Assembly (NCBI RefSeq): GCF_963676685.1
Contig: NC_092355.1
Span: 72,321,176 to 72,385,175, forward strand
DNA from: Mytilus edulis
Taxonomy: Eukaryota; Mollusca; Bivalvia; Mytilida; Mytilidae
Reading direction: 5' to 3'
Length of the DNA: 64,000 bases
Under the pieces are notes generated by a model. The model saw nothing but the letters and a program-made list of their open reading frames with translations, ran no database searches and was not told the DNA's origin. Each line of letters begins with the position of its first letter. Position 1 is the first letter of the stretch. A program made the translations under genes and the position numbers. This document shows, in pieces, positions 1 through 9,540 of this stretch.

Positions 1-430
1 ACTTATGTCCAAATAGCAACATTCTTCAAAATAATGTCAACTTCTGTAAGTGGCGGTCTCAAGTAAGGAGACTGAAAATTCGTGTTGTCGGAAGCTTTCT
101 CTTTTAGTTTTGCACATTGTTAAAGGCCATGTAGAATGACACATGATAGTTGCTTGCACCAACGTCTTTTGGTCACTTGTTACAAACACGTTTTGGAGCT
201 AGGCAATACATGAAGAAAAACATGTTTTATAAAATACTACACCAACATTTATGTTAATTTCACCATTTTTTTTTGTTTTCATAACAAATACTGAAAGGCA
301 ACAATCGTATTCTTATCGTTTCATTTATAAATAGAGTCTTAAATGAACGCAATTCACTTTATATTAATTTTTCCCTTTTATCATAGGCGATTATTTAAGA
401 TAGAAATTTCCTTTCCCTTCTCAATCGAGA
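1..430. other. AT-rich intergenic sequence, no feature seen
   Basis: I see no coding exon, RNA gene or clear repeat boundary here. The sequence is AT-rich with short homopolymer runs. Confidence 0.5.
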
Positions 431-595
431 AAGGGTAAAATCGCAAAAAAACTGATCTCTGAGGAAAATTAAAAAGGGAAAGTCCCTAATCAAATGGCAA
501 AACATATCAAACGAATGGATAACAACTGTCATATTCCTGAGAATATATAATTGATTCCTGAAAAAAAAAATTGATTACCTTTCCGAGCCGTATTA
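431..595 (-). repeat. Interspersed repeat family B fragment
   Basis: The stretch matches, in reverse orientation, the block seen at 8600-8815: an 'ctgaggaaaattaaaa..ggaaagtccctaatcaaatggcaaaa' core followed by a 'tcaaacgaatggataacaactgtcatattcctga' core. It is diverged and truncated. Confidence 0.7.
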
Positions 596-1060
596 TTCTA
601 AACTCCATTTTCTAACATTGTTCGTAAAAATTGAATATTAATTGTTATGAATATGTTGAAATAGCTTACCAGTTAAAATCTTTAATTGTTTTCCATAAAT
701 GTTTATTCGTTATGTTTTAATAAATATTTCAACACGGCGAATCTTTATATTATCTGCGTTCAGATCGAATTAATTGTAATCTTCAATCAATCTTCAATCA
801 ATCAAAAATCATTGAATGACGCAATGTAATAGTATACACTGGACATATTTTAACATGACAATGTAAAATGGCAAATTAAATTTAAGAGTTATAAAGTCAT
901 TTGCATTAGATTACTGTTGTTGTATTTGGTAATACCTTTTGGAATTTTGGATCCAGTATGCTCTTCAACCGTGTTTGTTTTGCACACACATCATTTCTTG
1001 TTCATTAAGATATAGGCTGTCTCGTCTTTATATACATTGATTACTAGCGTATATATATAT
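596..1060. other. AT-rich intergenic sequence
   Basis: No gene is supported. There is a short direct repeat of 'tcttcaatcaa' near 780-800 and a small TA run near 1050. Confidence 0.5.
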
Positions 1061-1063
1061 TAT

Positions 1064-1195
1064 GGAATGATATGCGACAGTCATAAAAGTGAGAGGTTTA
1101 GCTACCGATAAAACCAGGTTTAATCCATCCACCGTTCTACACAAGGAAATGTCTGTACCAAGTCAGAAATAGGACGGTATATCAAATACCGAAAA
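1064..1195 (+). repeat. Interspersed repeat family B fragment
   Basis: It carries the 'gtgagaggtttagcta..aaaccaggtt' and 'ctgtaccaagtcagaaata' blocks in the same orientation as the copy at 8605-8815, but is shorter and diverged. Confidence 0.7.
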
Positions 1196-1261
1196 TGCTA
1201 ACCGGTTAATTATATAACCGGACTTTTTTCAATTTTGATAGATTTGATATAAATATGTAAT

Positions 1262-1405
1262 ATGGCCAACCTCCGTGTGTAGGATATTAACGCTGCGTTG
1301 AAGACCCATTGTTGGCCTTCGGCTGTTATCTGCTCTTTGATCGGGTTGTTGTCTCTTTGATGATCTTTGGTATGTTCCCCATTTTCATTTTCAATTTATT
1401 AATCA
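1262..1405 (+). repeat. Interspersed repeat family F, plus orientation
   Basis: The order of blocks (gcgttgaagacccattg, ctgttatctgctctttgatcggg, ttgttgtctctttga, ttccccattttcatt) matches the better-preserved copy at 61687-61835. The 5' part is degenerate. Confidence 0.65.
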
Positions 1406-1784
1406 TTTCAAATTGAAACACTCAACATTATTTTCTGAGACATCAAGGGAAAATGAAAGAATCATCGGTTTCAGACTTTCAATTCGACGAGATCATGAAG
1501 GTTTGTATTTTTCAATCTGAAGTTATTACAAACGCCATAGTAGATCAGGTGTATTGCATTATTAAAAATAAAACTACGCCAGGCAGTTTATTGTAAATAT
1601 GCCCTTCAAACATCGGTCGAACGATCATCCGAGTACCCGGTTAGGCAAAACTGTACGATTTGACAACACTAGTAATTATAATATTTTATAGAAAGAATGG
1701 TTTATTTGAAAAGCAAAAACATTAGTTTTAATAGCTTGCCTTGTTCAAAGACTGAGTGTGAATTCGAATGGAATAAATTGAGAA
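1406..1784. other. No gene recognised
   Basis: AT-rich sequence between two opposed family F copies. No exon with credible splice sites was found. Confidence 0.4.
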
Positions 1785-1912
1785 TGGAAATGGGGAATGT
1801 GTCAAGAAGACAACAACCCGACCATAGAGCAAACAACAGCCGAAGGCCACCAATGGGTCTCCAATGCAGCGAAACTTCTCGCTCCCGGAGACGTCCTTCA
1901 GCTGGCCCCTAA
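1785..1912 (-). repeat. Interspersed repeat family F, minus orientation
   Basis: This is the reverse complement of the family F consensus, ending in 'cttcagctggcccct', the complement of the 5' end 'aggggccagctgaag'. The open frames here on both strands are by-products of the repeat. Confidence 0.75.
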
Positions 1913-2127
1913 TCAAATATGTGAACTAGTTCAGTGATAATGGACGTCATACTAAACTCCGAATTTTACACAAGTAACTAAAATTGAAAATCACAAGATT
2001 TACAAGGCCCCCAACTTGGAAAAGGCGCAAAATTGGAAGGTAATATACATACACAACACTTAGTCTTGTCTGAAATTCAGGCGATTCCCTCAGCCTACTT
2101 TTGTTTGTTATAAAATTGAGAACACGA

Positions 2128-2262
2128 AAATGAGGAAAAATGTGTCAACAAGAGATATCAACCCGATTATAGAGTAAAACTCAGTCTAAGGCCACAAATG
2201 GGTCTCCAATACCGCGATCCTGCACACGAAGGTGTGCTTCGGATGACCCATACACAAAAGTG
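2128..2262 (-). repeat. Diverged family F repeat
   Basis: Blocks 'tgtcaacaagagatatcaacccgat' and 'aaggccacaaatgggtctccaat' parallel those at 1797-1875 in the same orientation. The 5' end is replaced by unrelated sequence. Confidence 0.6.
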
Positions 2263-3165
2263 TGTCCTAGTGAAGCGATAGCGGAGCACATACCGGGTTC
2301 TAAACTCGAATACCTTGATTTGTCTCCCCTTGGTCAATTTAAGAGATATGAACATCGGTAAACAACTATCATTAATTTATCATATTTGGCCAAAGAGTTT
2401 GTTATTTTTTAAAAGATGTAAATGTACATGTAACTCTATACAAGTTTTGTTCTTATGTTCGATCACGGATTCGCAGCAGATTTTTGCTGAGTCATTTAAC
2501 AAAAATTACTCAGAAATTTTATATTCTGTTTTCATTCTGTCATTTACTTTTACCAAATAAAATGCATTGTACTGACGACAGATATATATATAATACACAG
2601 GACAATGCACAGACAAAAATAGTTTTCGATGTTTATAAGGGAAAACAGTATAAAAATATTAGGTAAACAAATGTGCAGTTACAAAAGATCATATTATCAA
2701 AAGGTGTATGATACCATAGGAATAATTAAAGTAAAAAGTCAATTTCAAAGGTACAACCCCATCGGTAAGTCTAACTCGGACATTTATGAGGAGAAGAGGA
2801 CGGAACTTTGATTACCACAAATGGGACATATATGTCGTCATCTGTGAAAGTGAAATTATATAATGGTCAATTCAACACACGAGGGCTTAAAATTTCCGAA
2901 CAGATGACTTCAAGATCCCTATATGAAAACCTTGATTATATAACTTCAATATATTAAATAAGTAACAACCCTCTTTTACGGAAATCATGAAAGGACATGC
3001 TTGCCTTTGAATATTGTTTTGACTGAGATATATATACTTAATACTCTAAACAAAAATAATAGTAAACCCTCTGAATTACGGTTACAACTTTCGTGAGTTT
3101 GTTGGGATGTAACAGTTTTAATTTTCTTGAATTATGCCTTCGAAAAGTGGCACATAATTATTTCC
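2263..3165. other. No gene recognised
   Basis: Short open frames occur at 2315-2811 but they overlap one another, are AT-rich, and show no motif or splice support. Confidence 0.45.
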
Positions 3166-3171
3166 AAGAAA

Positions 3172-3400
3172 GTAAAAAGTGAAATTACAAAAAAACTGAA
3201 CTCCGAGGAAAATTCAAAACGGAAAGTCCATAATCAAATGGCGAAATCAAAAGATAAAACACATCAAACGAGCTAGATAACAACTGCCATATTCCTGAAT
3301 TGGTACAAGCATTTTTTATGTAGAAAATGGTGCATTGAACCTGGTTTTATAACTAGCTAAACCTCTCACATGTATGACAGTCGCATCAATTATGTTGACA
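3172..3400 (-). repeat. Interspersed repeat family B, near complete
   Basis: In reverse orientation it carries all the blocks of the family: 'ctccgaggaaaattcaaaacggaaagtcc', 'gataacaactgccatattcctga', 'gaaaatggtgcattgaacctggttttata' and 'aacctctcacatgtatgacagtcgc'. Confidence 0.8.
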
Positions 3401-3885
3401 ACGATGCGTGAACAAAACAAATAGACATATTAGGTAAAAATGTCAAAAATTCGGTGTACAGTAGATATCATTTTGTTATTATTATAGTCATCTATAGTAC
3501 GTTGTATATACCAATAATTGTACCAATATATGTTAATGTAACAGCTAAGCTTTTAAAACAAGTTGTGTTTCACCCGTGACGCTCAGGGACAAAATTAATT
3601 ATCTAAACATTAACTAAGAGCTGATGTAAACAAAACGACAAAAGCTATAGCTAGTAAATATGAATTTGAAAACATTAACTTTGATTTAAATCAAACTTTG
3701 ATTAAGTGTTATTCAATTCTTTCAGTTGAAATATCACTTGATGCTATATTCTAATGTTTGATTGATTTCAGTTTTAGAAGACGTTCCCTTTTTTGAATTA
3801 ACAATCGGAGTTAGGTTTTTATTAACAAATACTTATATATAATTGCAGATCTATATCGAGTATGTTTTAGATCGATTTTATAAAA
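3401..3885. other. No gene recognised
   Basis: AT-rich spacer with no supported feature. Confidence 0.4.
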
Positions 3886-3886
3886 A

Positions 3887-4019
3887 AGAAGATGTGGTAT
3901 GATTGCCAATGAGACAACTGTCCACAAGAGACCAAAATGACACAGACATTAACAACTATAGGTCACCGTACGGCCTTCAACAATGAGCAAAGCCCATACC
4001 GCATAGATGTATCAGTCAT
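3887..4019 (-). repeat. Interspersed repeat family A, 3' part
   Basis: Reverse copy of the family A tail: 'gatgtggtatgattgccaatgagacaac', 'acaactataggtcaccgtacggcc' and 'caatgagcaaagcccataccgcata'. It abuts the inverted-repeat element starting at 4020. Confidence 0.8.
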
Positions 4020-4810
4020 AAGGTTCATGTGGACCCTTTGGCTAAAATGGCTGCATTTTCATCTCAAAATTTACTTTAAATACAAACAAACGAGTGCATC
4101 TAGAAAAGTTTTAAGGCATAGCATGCCCGAGATAAATAAATCTCAAATATGTTTCAAATTCAAAATTTAAAACTTTACTGGATTTTACAGTCCCTTTTTT
4201 CCATTCCTCTAGAAGATGTCAAAAATAAACTAAGTTAGGAAAGAGGTTTGAAAACTTCCTCACATGTAATAATTGAAGTGAGCTGTATTGATGGAGAATA
4301 GATGGACAATAGATACCTGACAATAATTCGTGAAGTGAGTTGTATTGATGGAGAATAGACGGACAATAGATACCTGACAATAATTGGTGAAGTGAGCTGT
4401 ATTGATGGAGAATAGATGGACAATAGATACCTGACAATAATTGAAGTGAGCTCTATTGATGGAGAATAGATGGACAATAGATACCTGACAATAATTGGTG
4501 AAGTGAGCTGTATTGATGGACAATAGGTGGACAATAGATACCTGACAATAATTGGTGATTCAAACTATGTACCTGAGTGGAACATATCAAGTGAAACTCA
4601 ACTGTTTGTAATTGTATCACCTTCTTCAGGGAAGAAAAAATGCACTACAAAATCCAGTTAAGTTTTGAATTTTCTAAATTTTACAATGCATTTGAATTTT
4701 ATTTACCGGTATCTAGGGCATGCTAAGCCTTAAAACTTTTCCAGATGTACTCAGAGTAAATTTTGAGGTAAAAACGCAGTCAATTTAGCCAAAGGGTCCA
4801 CATGAACCTT
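4020..4810. mobile_element. 791-bp terminal-inverted-repeat element with internal minisatellite
   Basis: The two ends are long, imperfect inverted repeats of roughly 170 bp. The left begins aaggttcatgtggaccct and the right ends with its complement at 4810. Within the arms, 'gcatctagaaaagttttaaggcatagcatgccc' on the left pairs with the complementary stretch at 4714-4750. Between the arms lies a five-copy 57-bp tandem repeat. No transposase frame is present, so it is non-autonomous. The family is not assigned and no clean target duplication is visible. Confidence 0.75.
4273..4557. repeat. Minisatellite, five copies of ~57 bp
   Basis: The unit contains gaagtgagctgtattgatgg, a 'gacaatagatacctgacaat' block and an aattggt linker. 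One junction lacks 'ggt' (54 bp). Because the unit length is a multiple of three and lacks stops, three overlapping minus-strand frames stay open. These are not genes. Confidence 0.9.
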
Positions 4811-5305
4811 GAAGTCTGTGGATTTCTACAAAAATCTTGATTTACTTGCAACAAAATCCCCTTTTTCCATTAAATGCAATGAAACAATAAATAAAAATGC
4901 TTTGCACGAAATTCCCCCTTGGTATATAAACAATATGGCCCATCTCTGTTATTCATTATTTTTGCTGGTTTGATACTATTGCAGTTTGAAAATTTCGTAA
5001 TTCACTTGGTACCGAAGGTCATAAACCTTAAGTTAAAAAAAATGAGTGAAAGATAACTAATTATAGATCAAAATTTTTAACTAAAAGGGAAACCGGAATT
5101 ATCTCAAGTACTGGCCTCCTTAACATGATCATTACCGGATAATACAATGCCCTTGTATCAGTAGTGTCAGATACTTTTAAGTACTTTTTACTTCTGAGTA
5201 AGAAATAAAGTCATAGTTGTCGTAAAATTTGTTTATAAACAAAATCTATCTTAAAATATCTCTTCGACTCTCTTCTTTTGTTTTTACGATGACTGTAGTA
5301 GCACT
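4811..5305. other. No gene recognised
   Basis: AT-rich spacer with no supported feature. Confidence 0.4.
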
Positions 5306-5524
5306 GGTGTTAACTGATAACCATAACTGGAATTACGACGATCCCAATATGGCACACCGTTACGATTCAAATATGATGTAATGGTAAAGAAAAACCTTGC
5401 AGCTGAGTAACTATTGAAAAAAACATGCTACATTTGAGAAAAATGAATGAAAAGATTTTACCTATTTCTGTCGTCGCCATATTGGGATCGTCGTAATTCC
5501 GGTTACGGTTATCAGTTGAACACC
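5306..5524. mobile_element. Short inverted-repeat element (MITE-like), ~219 bp
   Basis: The left arm (5306-5353) and the right arm (5476-5524) are near-perfect inverted repeats of about 47 bp, each containing 'ttacgacgatcccaatatgg' or its complement. The centre holds no coding motif. This is the structure of a non-autonomous DNA transposon. Confidence 0.75.
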
Positions 5525-5694
5525 CCAGTGAGTAGGCGGATATTGTGCTGATCAATATACTTATACATAAGCATTGAAACCTATTGACTGTTTCCGGATC
5601 ATATTCTTACTTACTTAGATAATTTATTTGATTATTTCATATACAATTCAGTTAACTCAAGTGAATTGTTCCATAAATTTCACGTCGAGTCTTT

Positions 5695-5835
5695 GTATAG
5701 CCGACCATATCGTATGGGTTTTTCTCATTGAAGAAACGGTTGCCTAGAATTGCTTACATGTATGGATTTTTCTCATTGATGAAGGCCGTACGGTTGCATA
5801 GAATTGCTTAGTAATACATGTCATTTGAACTTCGG
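5695..5835 (+). repeat. Family A fragment
   Basis: Degenerate plus-strand family A blocks: 'tatagccgaccatatcgtatgggtttttctcattg' and 'gaaggccgtacggttgcatagaattgctta'. The 'tgggtttttctcattga' segment is duplicated locally. Confidence 0.6.
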
Positions 5836-6004
5836 TTGATCGTTGTTTAACTGACAATCATACAACATCTTCTTATTTTTTATTGCTCAAAAGATGATTT
5901 TGAATAAATAAATTCAGAGTACTGCAGTTTCAGAAATTGCTAATTGTAAGTATTTTTAACGATGGTAAAAATGCTACATTAAATAACTTTATGCTTACTA
6001 CCAT

Positions 6005-6775
6005 GATGACAAGAATACAACAGAACAAAAAAGCTACCAGAACAAAAATGCAACCAAATGCTCCCAGAACAAGACTGCTACCAGAACAATAATGCTACCA
6101 GAACAACATTGCTACCAGATTAAAAATGCAACCAAATTCTACTAGAACAAGATTGCTACCAGAACAAAAATTCTACCAGGACAAAAATGCTACCAGGACA
6201 GAAACGCTACCAGAATAAGAATGCTAACAGTACAAAATGATATCAGAACAAAAATGCAACCAGAACAAGAATGCTACCAGGAGAAAAATGATACCAGAAC
6301 AAAAATGCAACCAGAAAAAAATGCTATCTGAACAAGAATGCTACCAGATCAAGAATACTACCACTACAAAAACGATACCAGAACAAAAATGCAACCAGAA
6401 CAAAAATGCAACCAGAACAAGAATGGAACAGAACAAGAATGCAACCAGAACAAAAATGTAACCAGAACAAGAATTCAACCAGAACAAAAAAATGCAAACA
6501 GAACACAAAAGCAAGCAGAACAAAAAAAAACACAACAGAATAAGAATGCTGCCAGAACAAGAATGATTCCAAGAATGTTACCAGAACAAAAATGATATCG
6601 GTACAAAAATGATACCCAATCCAAAATGATATCAGTACAAAAATGATACCCAATCCAAAATGATATCAGTACAGAAATGATATCTCAAATGAAATGATAC
6701 CAAAACAAAAATGCTACCAGAACAAATCAAAATGTTATCAGCACAAAAATGATACCACAACAAAAATCTCATGTA
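6005..6775. repeat. Degenerate ~18-bp tandem repeat array
   Basis: About 770 bp are built from variants of 'accagaacaaaaatgcta'. The middle is regular ('aatgcaaccagaacaaa') and the distal part shifts to 'aaaatgatatcagtacaa' and 'aaaatgatacccaatcc'. The low-complexity frames on both strands (Asn/Gln/Lys-rich on plus, Phe/Cys/Leu-rich on minus) follow from the repeat and are unlikely to be expressed proteins. Confidence 0.9.
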
Positions 6776-6867
6776 TCTTAATCCTTAAACTTGTACAACA
6801 AAATTAACGTCTATGATAGTTATTTAGCCTGGTAATGTCAATATGACAGTAACATATAAAAGAAAAG

Positions 6868-7010
6868 CAAAAGTTATCAAAGAGTCATTCAAACTCATAA
6901 GTTGAAAATAAACTGACAAAACCATGGTTTAACCAGTCAAACAACATTACTCTAAACACAACATTGAAAACTTAAGACTGACCAACATAAGGCCCACCAA
7001 AAACTGGGAG
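6868..7010 (-). repeat. Diverged Naiad PLE 3' tail
   Basis: In reverse orientation it parallels the 3' tail at 11600-11835: 'agtcattcaaactcataagttgaaaataaactgacaaaaccatgg' and, further on, 'ggcccaccaaaaactggg'. It is a small decayed fragment. Confidence 0.6.
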
Positions 7011-7363
7011 TACTCTGGAATGAACGCTGCTATATATGCGCTCTGGGGGGATAGACATATCCTGCTCCTTATATAAACGTTTAATATCAATTTTAATCAA
7101 AATGTCTGGAGAGTCATATCATTAAAACAAAAGAAGATATATAAGAATCATTATCAGAATAATGACTAATTACACAAATGGATTTCAAACTGAAATAAAA
7201 AAGGAAAAAAAAACTATTCCGAGTCGATTTTTAAGTCAATGGCAATCCTTAACAAAACAACGAGTAGTTTCAATTTCATTTACTAATTGTTTATATATCT
7301 TTAAGGAAACAAAATAATAAAACATGCTATAATAAAATGTACATGTTTTTTTAAATTAATTTA

Positions 7364-8437
7364 TTACAATCCATTGTATAACCGTTTGATTTCCTTCCGG
7401 AAGGTATCATCCCGGAAACCGTATATAAACGGATTGATCGCACTGTTAATAAAATAAGACCAAATAAAAGTGTAGTATATTATGGCACCTGGCAGACTCA
7501 AACTACAATCGAAGTTAGGACTTGAAAAAAAGACCAATGCTAAAATATGATATGCTAAAGCACTTAGTATGTAAACCAATGTCACAAGTAGTAATGTTAA
7601 AGTTGACCTTTGTATACTAGTTAGTCGTGGTGCGTTCTCTTTTGAAATATCCGTATCGGTATATGGCTGTTGAAAACTTTGCCGAAAACTTCCATGAATG
7701 CACATTTGACGCGAGATTAGTGAATACACAATAGTCAGTAAAGCCGTTACTACAAAGAAATAAATGAAATGTACCATATTGAAAACTGTGACTTCTTTTG
7801 ATTTGACGTATTTATCCTCAATTAAACAACGTTTTCCTTTTAGTCCAGGTATTCCGGTTCGCTCAGAATAGATTCCAAATAGAATAGGCGCCGGCCATGC
7901 AAGTACCAATCCAACAAAAAGGCTCATTATACACATCATCTTGGCTTGCGTCGTAGTAATCTGGGATTTTAATGGCGAAAGGATTTTTCTTCCTCTATCA
8001 ATTGCAATGGGAATAAGAGAAGCTGTAGATGCTACGTTGCAAAAGTAGAGCAAGAACCGAAAAATCTTACAGAAAATTTCTGATGGGAATGTAACGGGGT
8101 GCAACAAATAGAATATCACACAAGGAGCACTAATCCCACAGTTAAACATGTCCAACATCGCCAACCATAGAACGTAAATTCGGTAATTCGTCAGACGGAA
8201 CTTCCGGTAGTAGATGTACAGCACATGCGCATTTCCAACAAGACCAGTAACGACTAAAACAGAAAGAAAACATATTCCTCCTAGAAAACGAAGAAGTAGT
8301 ATGTCGTTCACTTCGGCTAGTGTTACGTTCTGTTTCAAATAGAGGTCCATCATCCATTTGTGGCAGATATCACTTTCGTTTGCCATACTGGTCAGTCTCA
8401 AATCTAATAAAAACAACAACAACAAAACTGTAAGCAC
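7364..8437 (-). CDS. Class A (rhodopsin-like) G-protein-coupled receptor, orphan
   Basis: A 357-residue single-exon frame with seven hydrophobic segments, at about 51-75, 85-108, 125-147, 165-187, 218-240, 278-302 and 318-340. Family marks visible: GN in TM1 (N69), LAMLD in TM2 (D96), Cys123 and Cys204 positioned for the TM3-ECL2 disulfide, and NPFIY (335-339) in TM7. Sequons at N20 and N37 fit an extracellular N-terminus. Odd points: the DRY motif reads DRG (147-149) and TM6 lacks the CWxP proline. The start is uncertain. The first Met gives a Leu-rich leader, but 'tgttgttttattag' inside it looks like a splice acceptor, and Met18 (8386) may be the true start. The family fits a plasma-membrane receptor, but the ligand cannot be read from sequence. 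Lineage-expanded peptide or chemosensory receptors are possible relatives. Confidence 0.85.
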   Translation of the reverse strand: MLTVLLLLFLLDLRLTSMANESDICHKWMMDLYLKQNVTLAEVNDILLLRFLGGICFLSVLVVTGLVGNAHVLYIYYRKFRLTNYRIYVLWLAMLDMFNCGISAPCVIFYLLHPVTFPSEIFCKIFRFLLYFCNVASTASLIPIAIDRGRKILSPLKSQITTTQAKMMCIMSLFVGLVLAWPAPILFGIYSERTGIPGLKGKRCLIEDKYVKSKEVTVFNMVHFIYFFVVTALLTIVYSLISRQMCIHGSFRQSFQQPYTDTDISKENAPRLTSIQRSTLTLLLVTLVYILSALAYHILALVFFSSPNFDCSLSLPGAIIYYTFIWSYFINSAINPFIYGFRDDTFRKEIKRLYNGL

Positions 8438-8589
8438 ATAGTTCTAAATTTGATATATGCTTTTTGCGTTTCTTTGTTTAATGTGTGTTTGTTTTTGTTC
8501 TGATTGAGATTGTGACACGGTGATGACTGCTGAGCACGTCTGCTGAGCCCCGATTTTAATAATTTTATCTATAATGTCTGTTTTGTTCA

Positions 8590-8815
8590 CGAATCGTTTT
8601 CAATATATAATGGAATTTGATGCGACTGTCATTCAAGTGAGAGGTTTAGCGGTATAAACCCCGGTTCAATCCACCATTTTTTACATTTGAAAATGTCTCT
8701 ACCAAGTCTTGAATATGACAGGTGTAGTCTATTTTATCATTTGATTTTGTCATTTGATTAAGGACTTTCCGTTTTGAATTTTCCTCGGAGTTCAGTATTT
8801 TTGTTTTTTTACTTT
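8590..8815 (+). repeat. Interspersed repeat family B, near complete
   Basis: Reference copy for family B. It starts near 'atataatggaatttgatgcgactgtcatt', runs through the 'gtgagaggtttagc' block and ends in 'ttttcctcggagttcagtatttttg' plus T-rich sequence. No coding capacity and no RNA polymerase III box was evident, so its class is unassigned. Confidence 0.8.
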
Positions 8816-9540
8816 TTTCTAATATGAATATGAAAGAAAACAAAAAGTTCGAAATTATTAAGTCGAATGCATGTTTTGGTAATAATACTTCCATCTGTGA
8901 ACTTTCGCAATATTATCGATGACAGAACAAATTATCGGTAATTGTTTTACAATATTTTTAATACTAAAATACTACTTACTAAAATATTTGTTTTAATTTC
9001 CCTTAAATAATAAATCCTTCAAAACATTTTTCATTTTTTCATGACATTCAAATTGTTTCCCATGTATTAAATGCATTACAATAGCCGGAAATCCGAACGG
9101 AAGTGTCTCATGTTTTCACTCTTTCCGCAATTAATGAATGAAAACAATTGTAATCTTTTTATATATATTACCTATTATTTTTAGTAACTAAATGATGAAT
9201 CCTTAACTGCAAATAGAGGTTTATGTGCTAATTCTCTACTTAAATGATGCGTCCGTTTGGATGCATCGGATGTTTATGGGCATACGATACAGTTTTGATC
9301 CCATATTGAAATTTTGATGAAAATTTGCAAATAGGCTATTGTTTACCGGATGAAATCAAATATGTAATTAAAAATATACCTTCATGTGCTACTTTTTGAG
9401 TACAATGAGGTCGAATTTCAGATATATGCCCAAATTTCGGATTTGTGGACGTATTTTTTCTTCCGACAGAAATGCACAACTTTTTTTGTTTTAAAAGATA
9501 AACACAAGCTGTTTTTTGTTAAATAATTTATAATTTCTCT
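8816..9540. other. No gene recognised
   Basis: AT-rich sequence upstream of the PLE. I looked for the missing endonuclease domain of that element (a GETGR-type motif) and did not find it. Confidence 0.45.

Noticed and set aside
4219-4534. Three overlapping minus frames with LLSIYSPS-type repeats
   Set aside because: The 57-bp unit is divisible by three and free of stops, so all frames stay open by chance.
6324-6653. Phe/Cys-rich 109-residue minus frame
   Set aside because: Lies wholly in the 18-bp-type repeat array and has no start context or motif.
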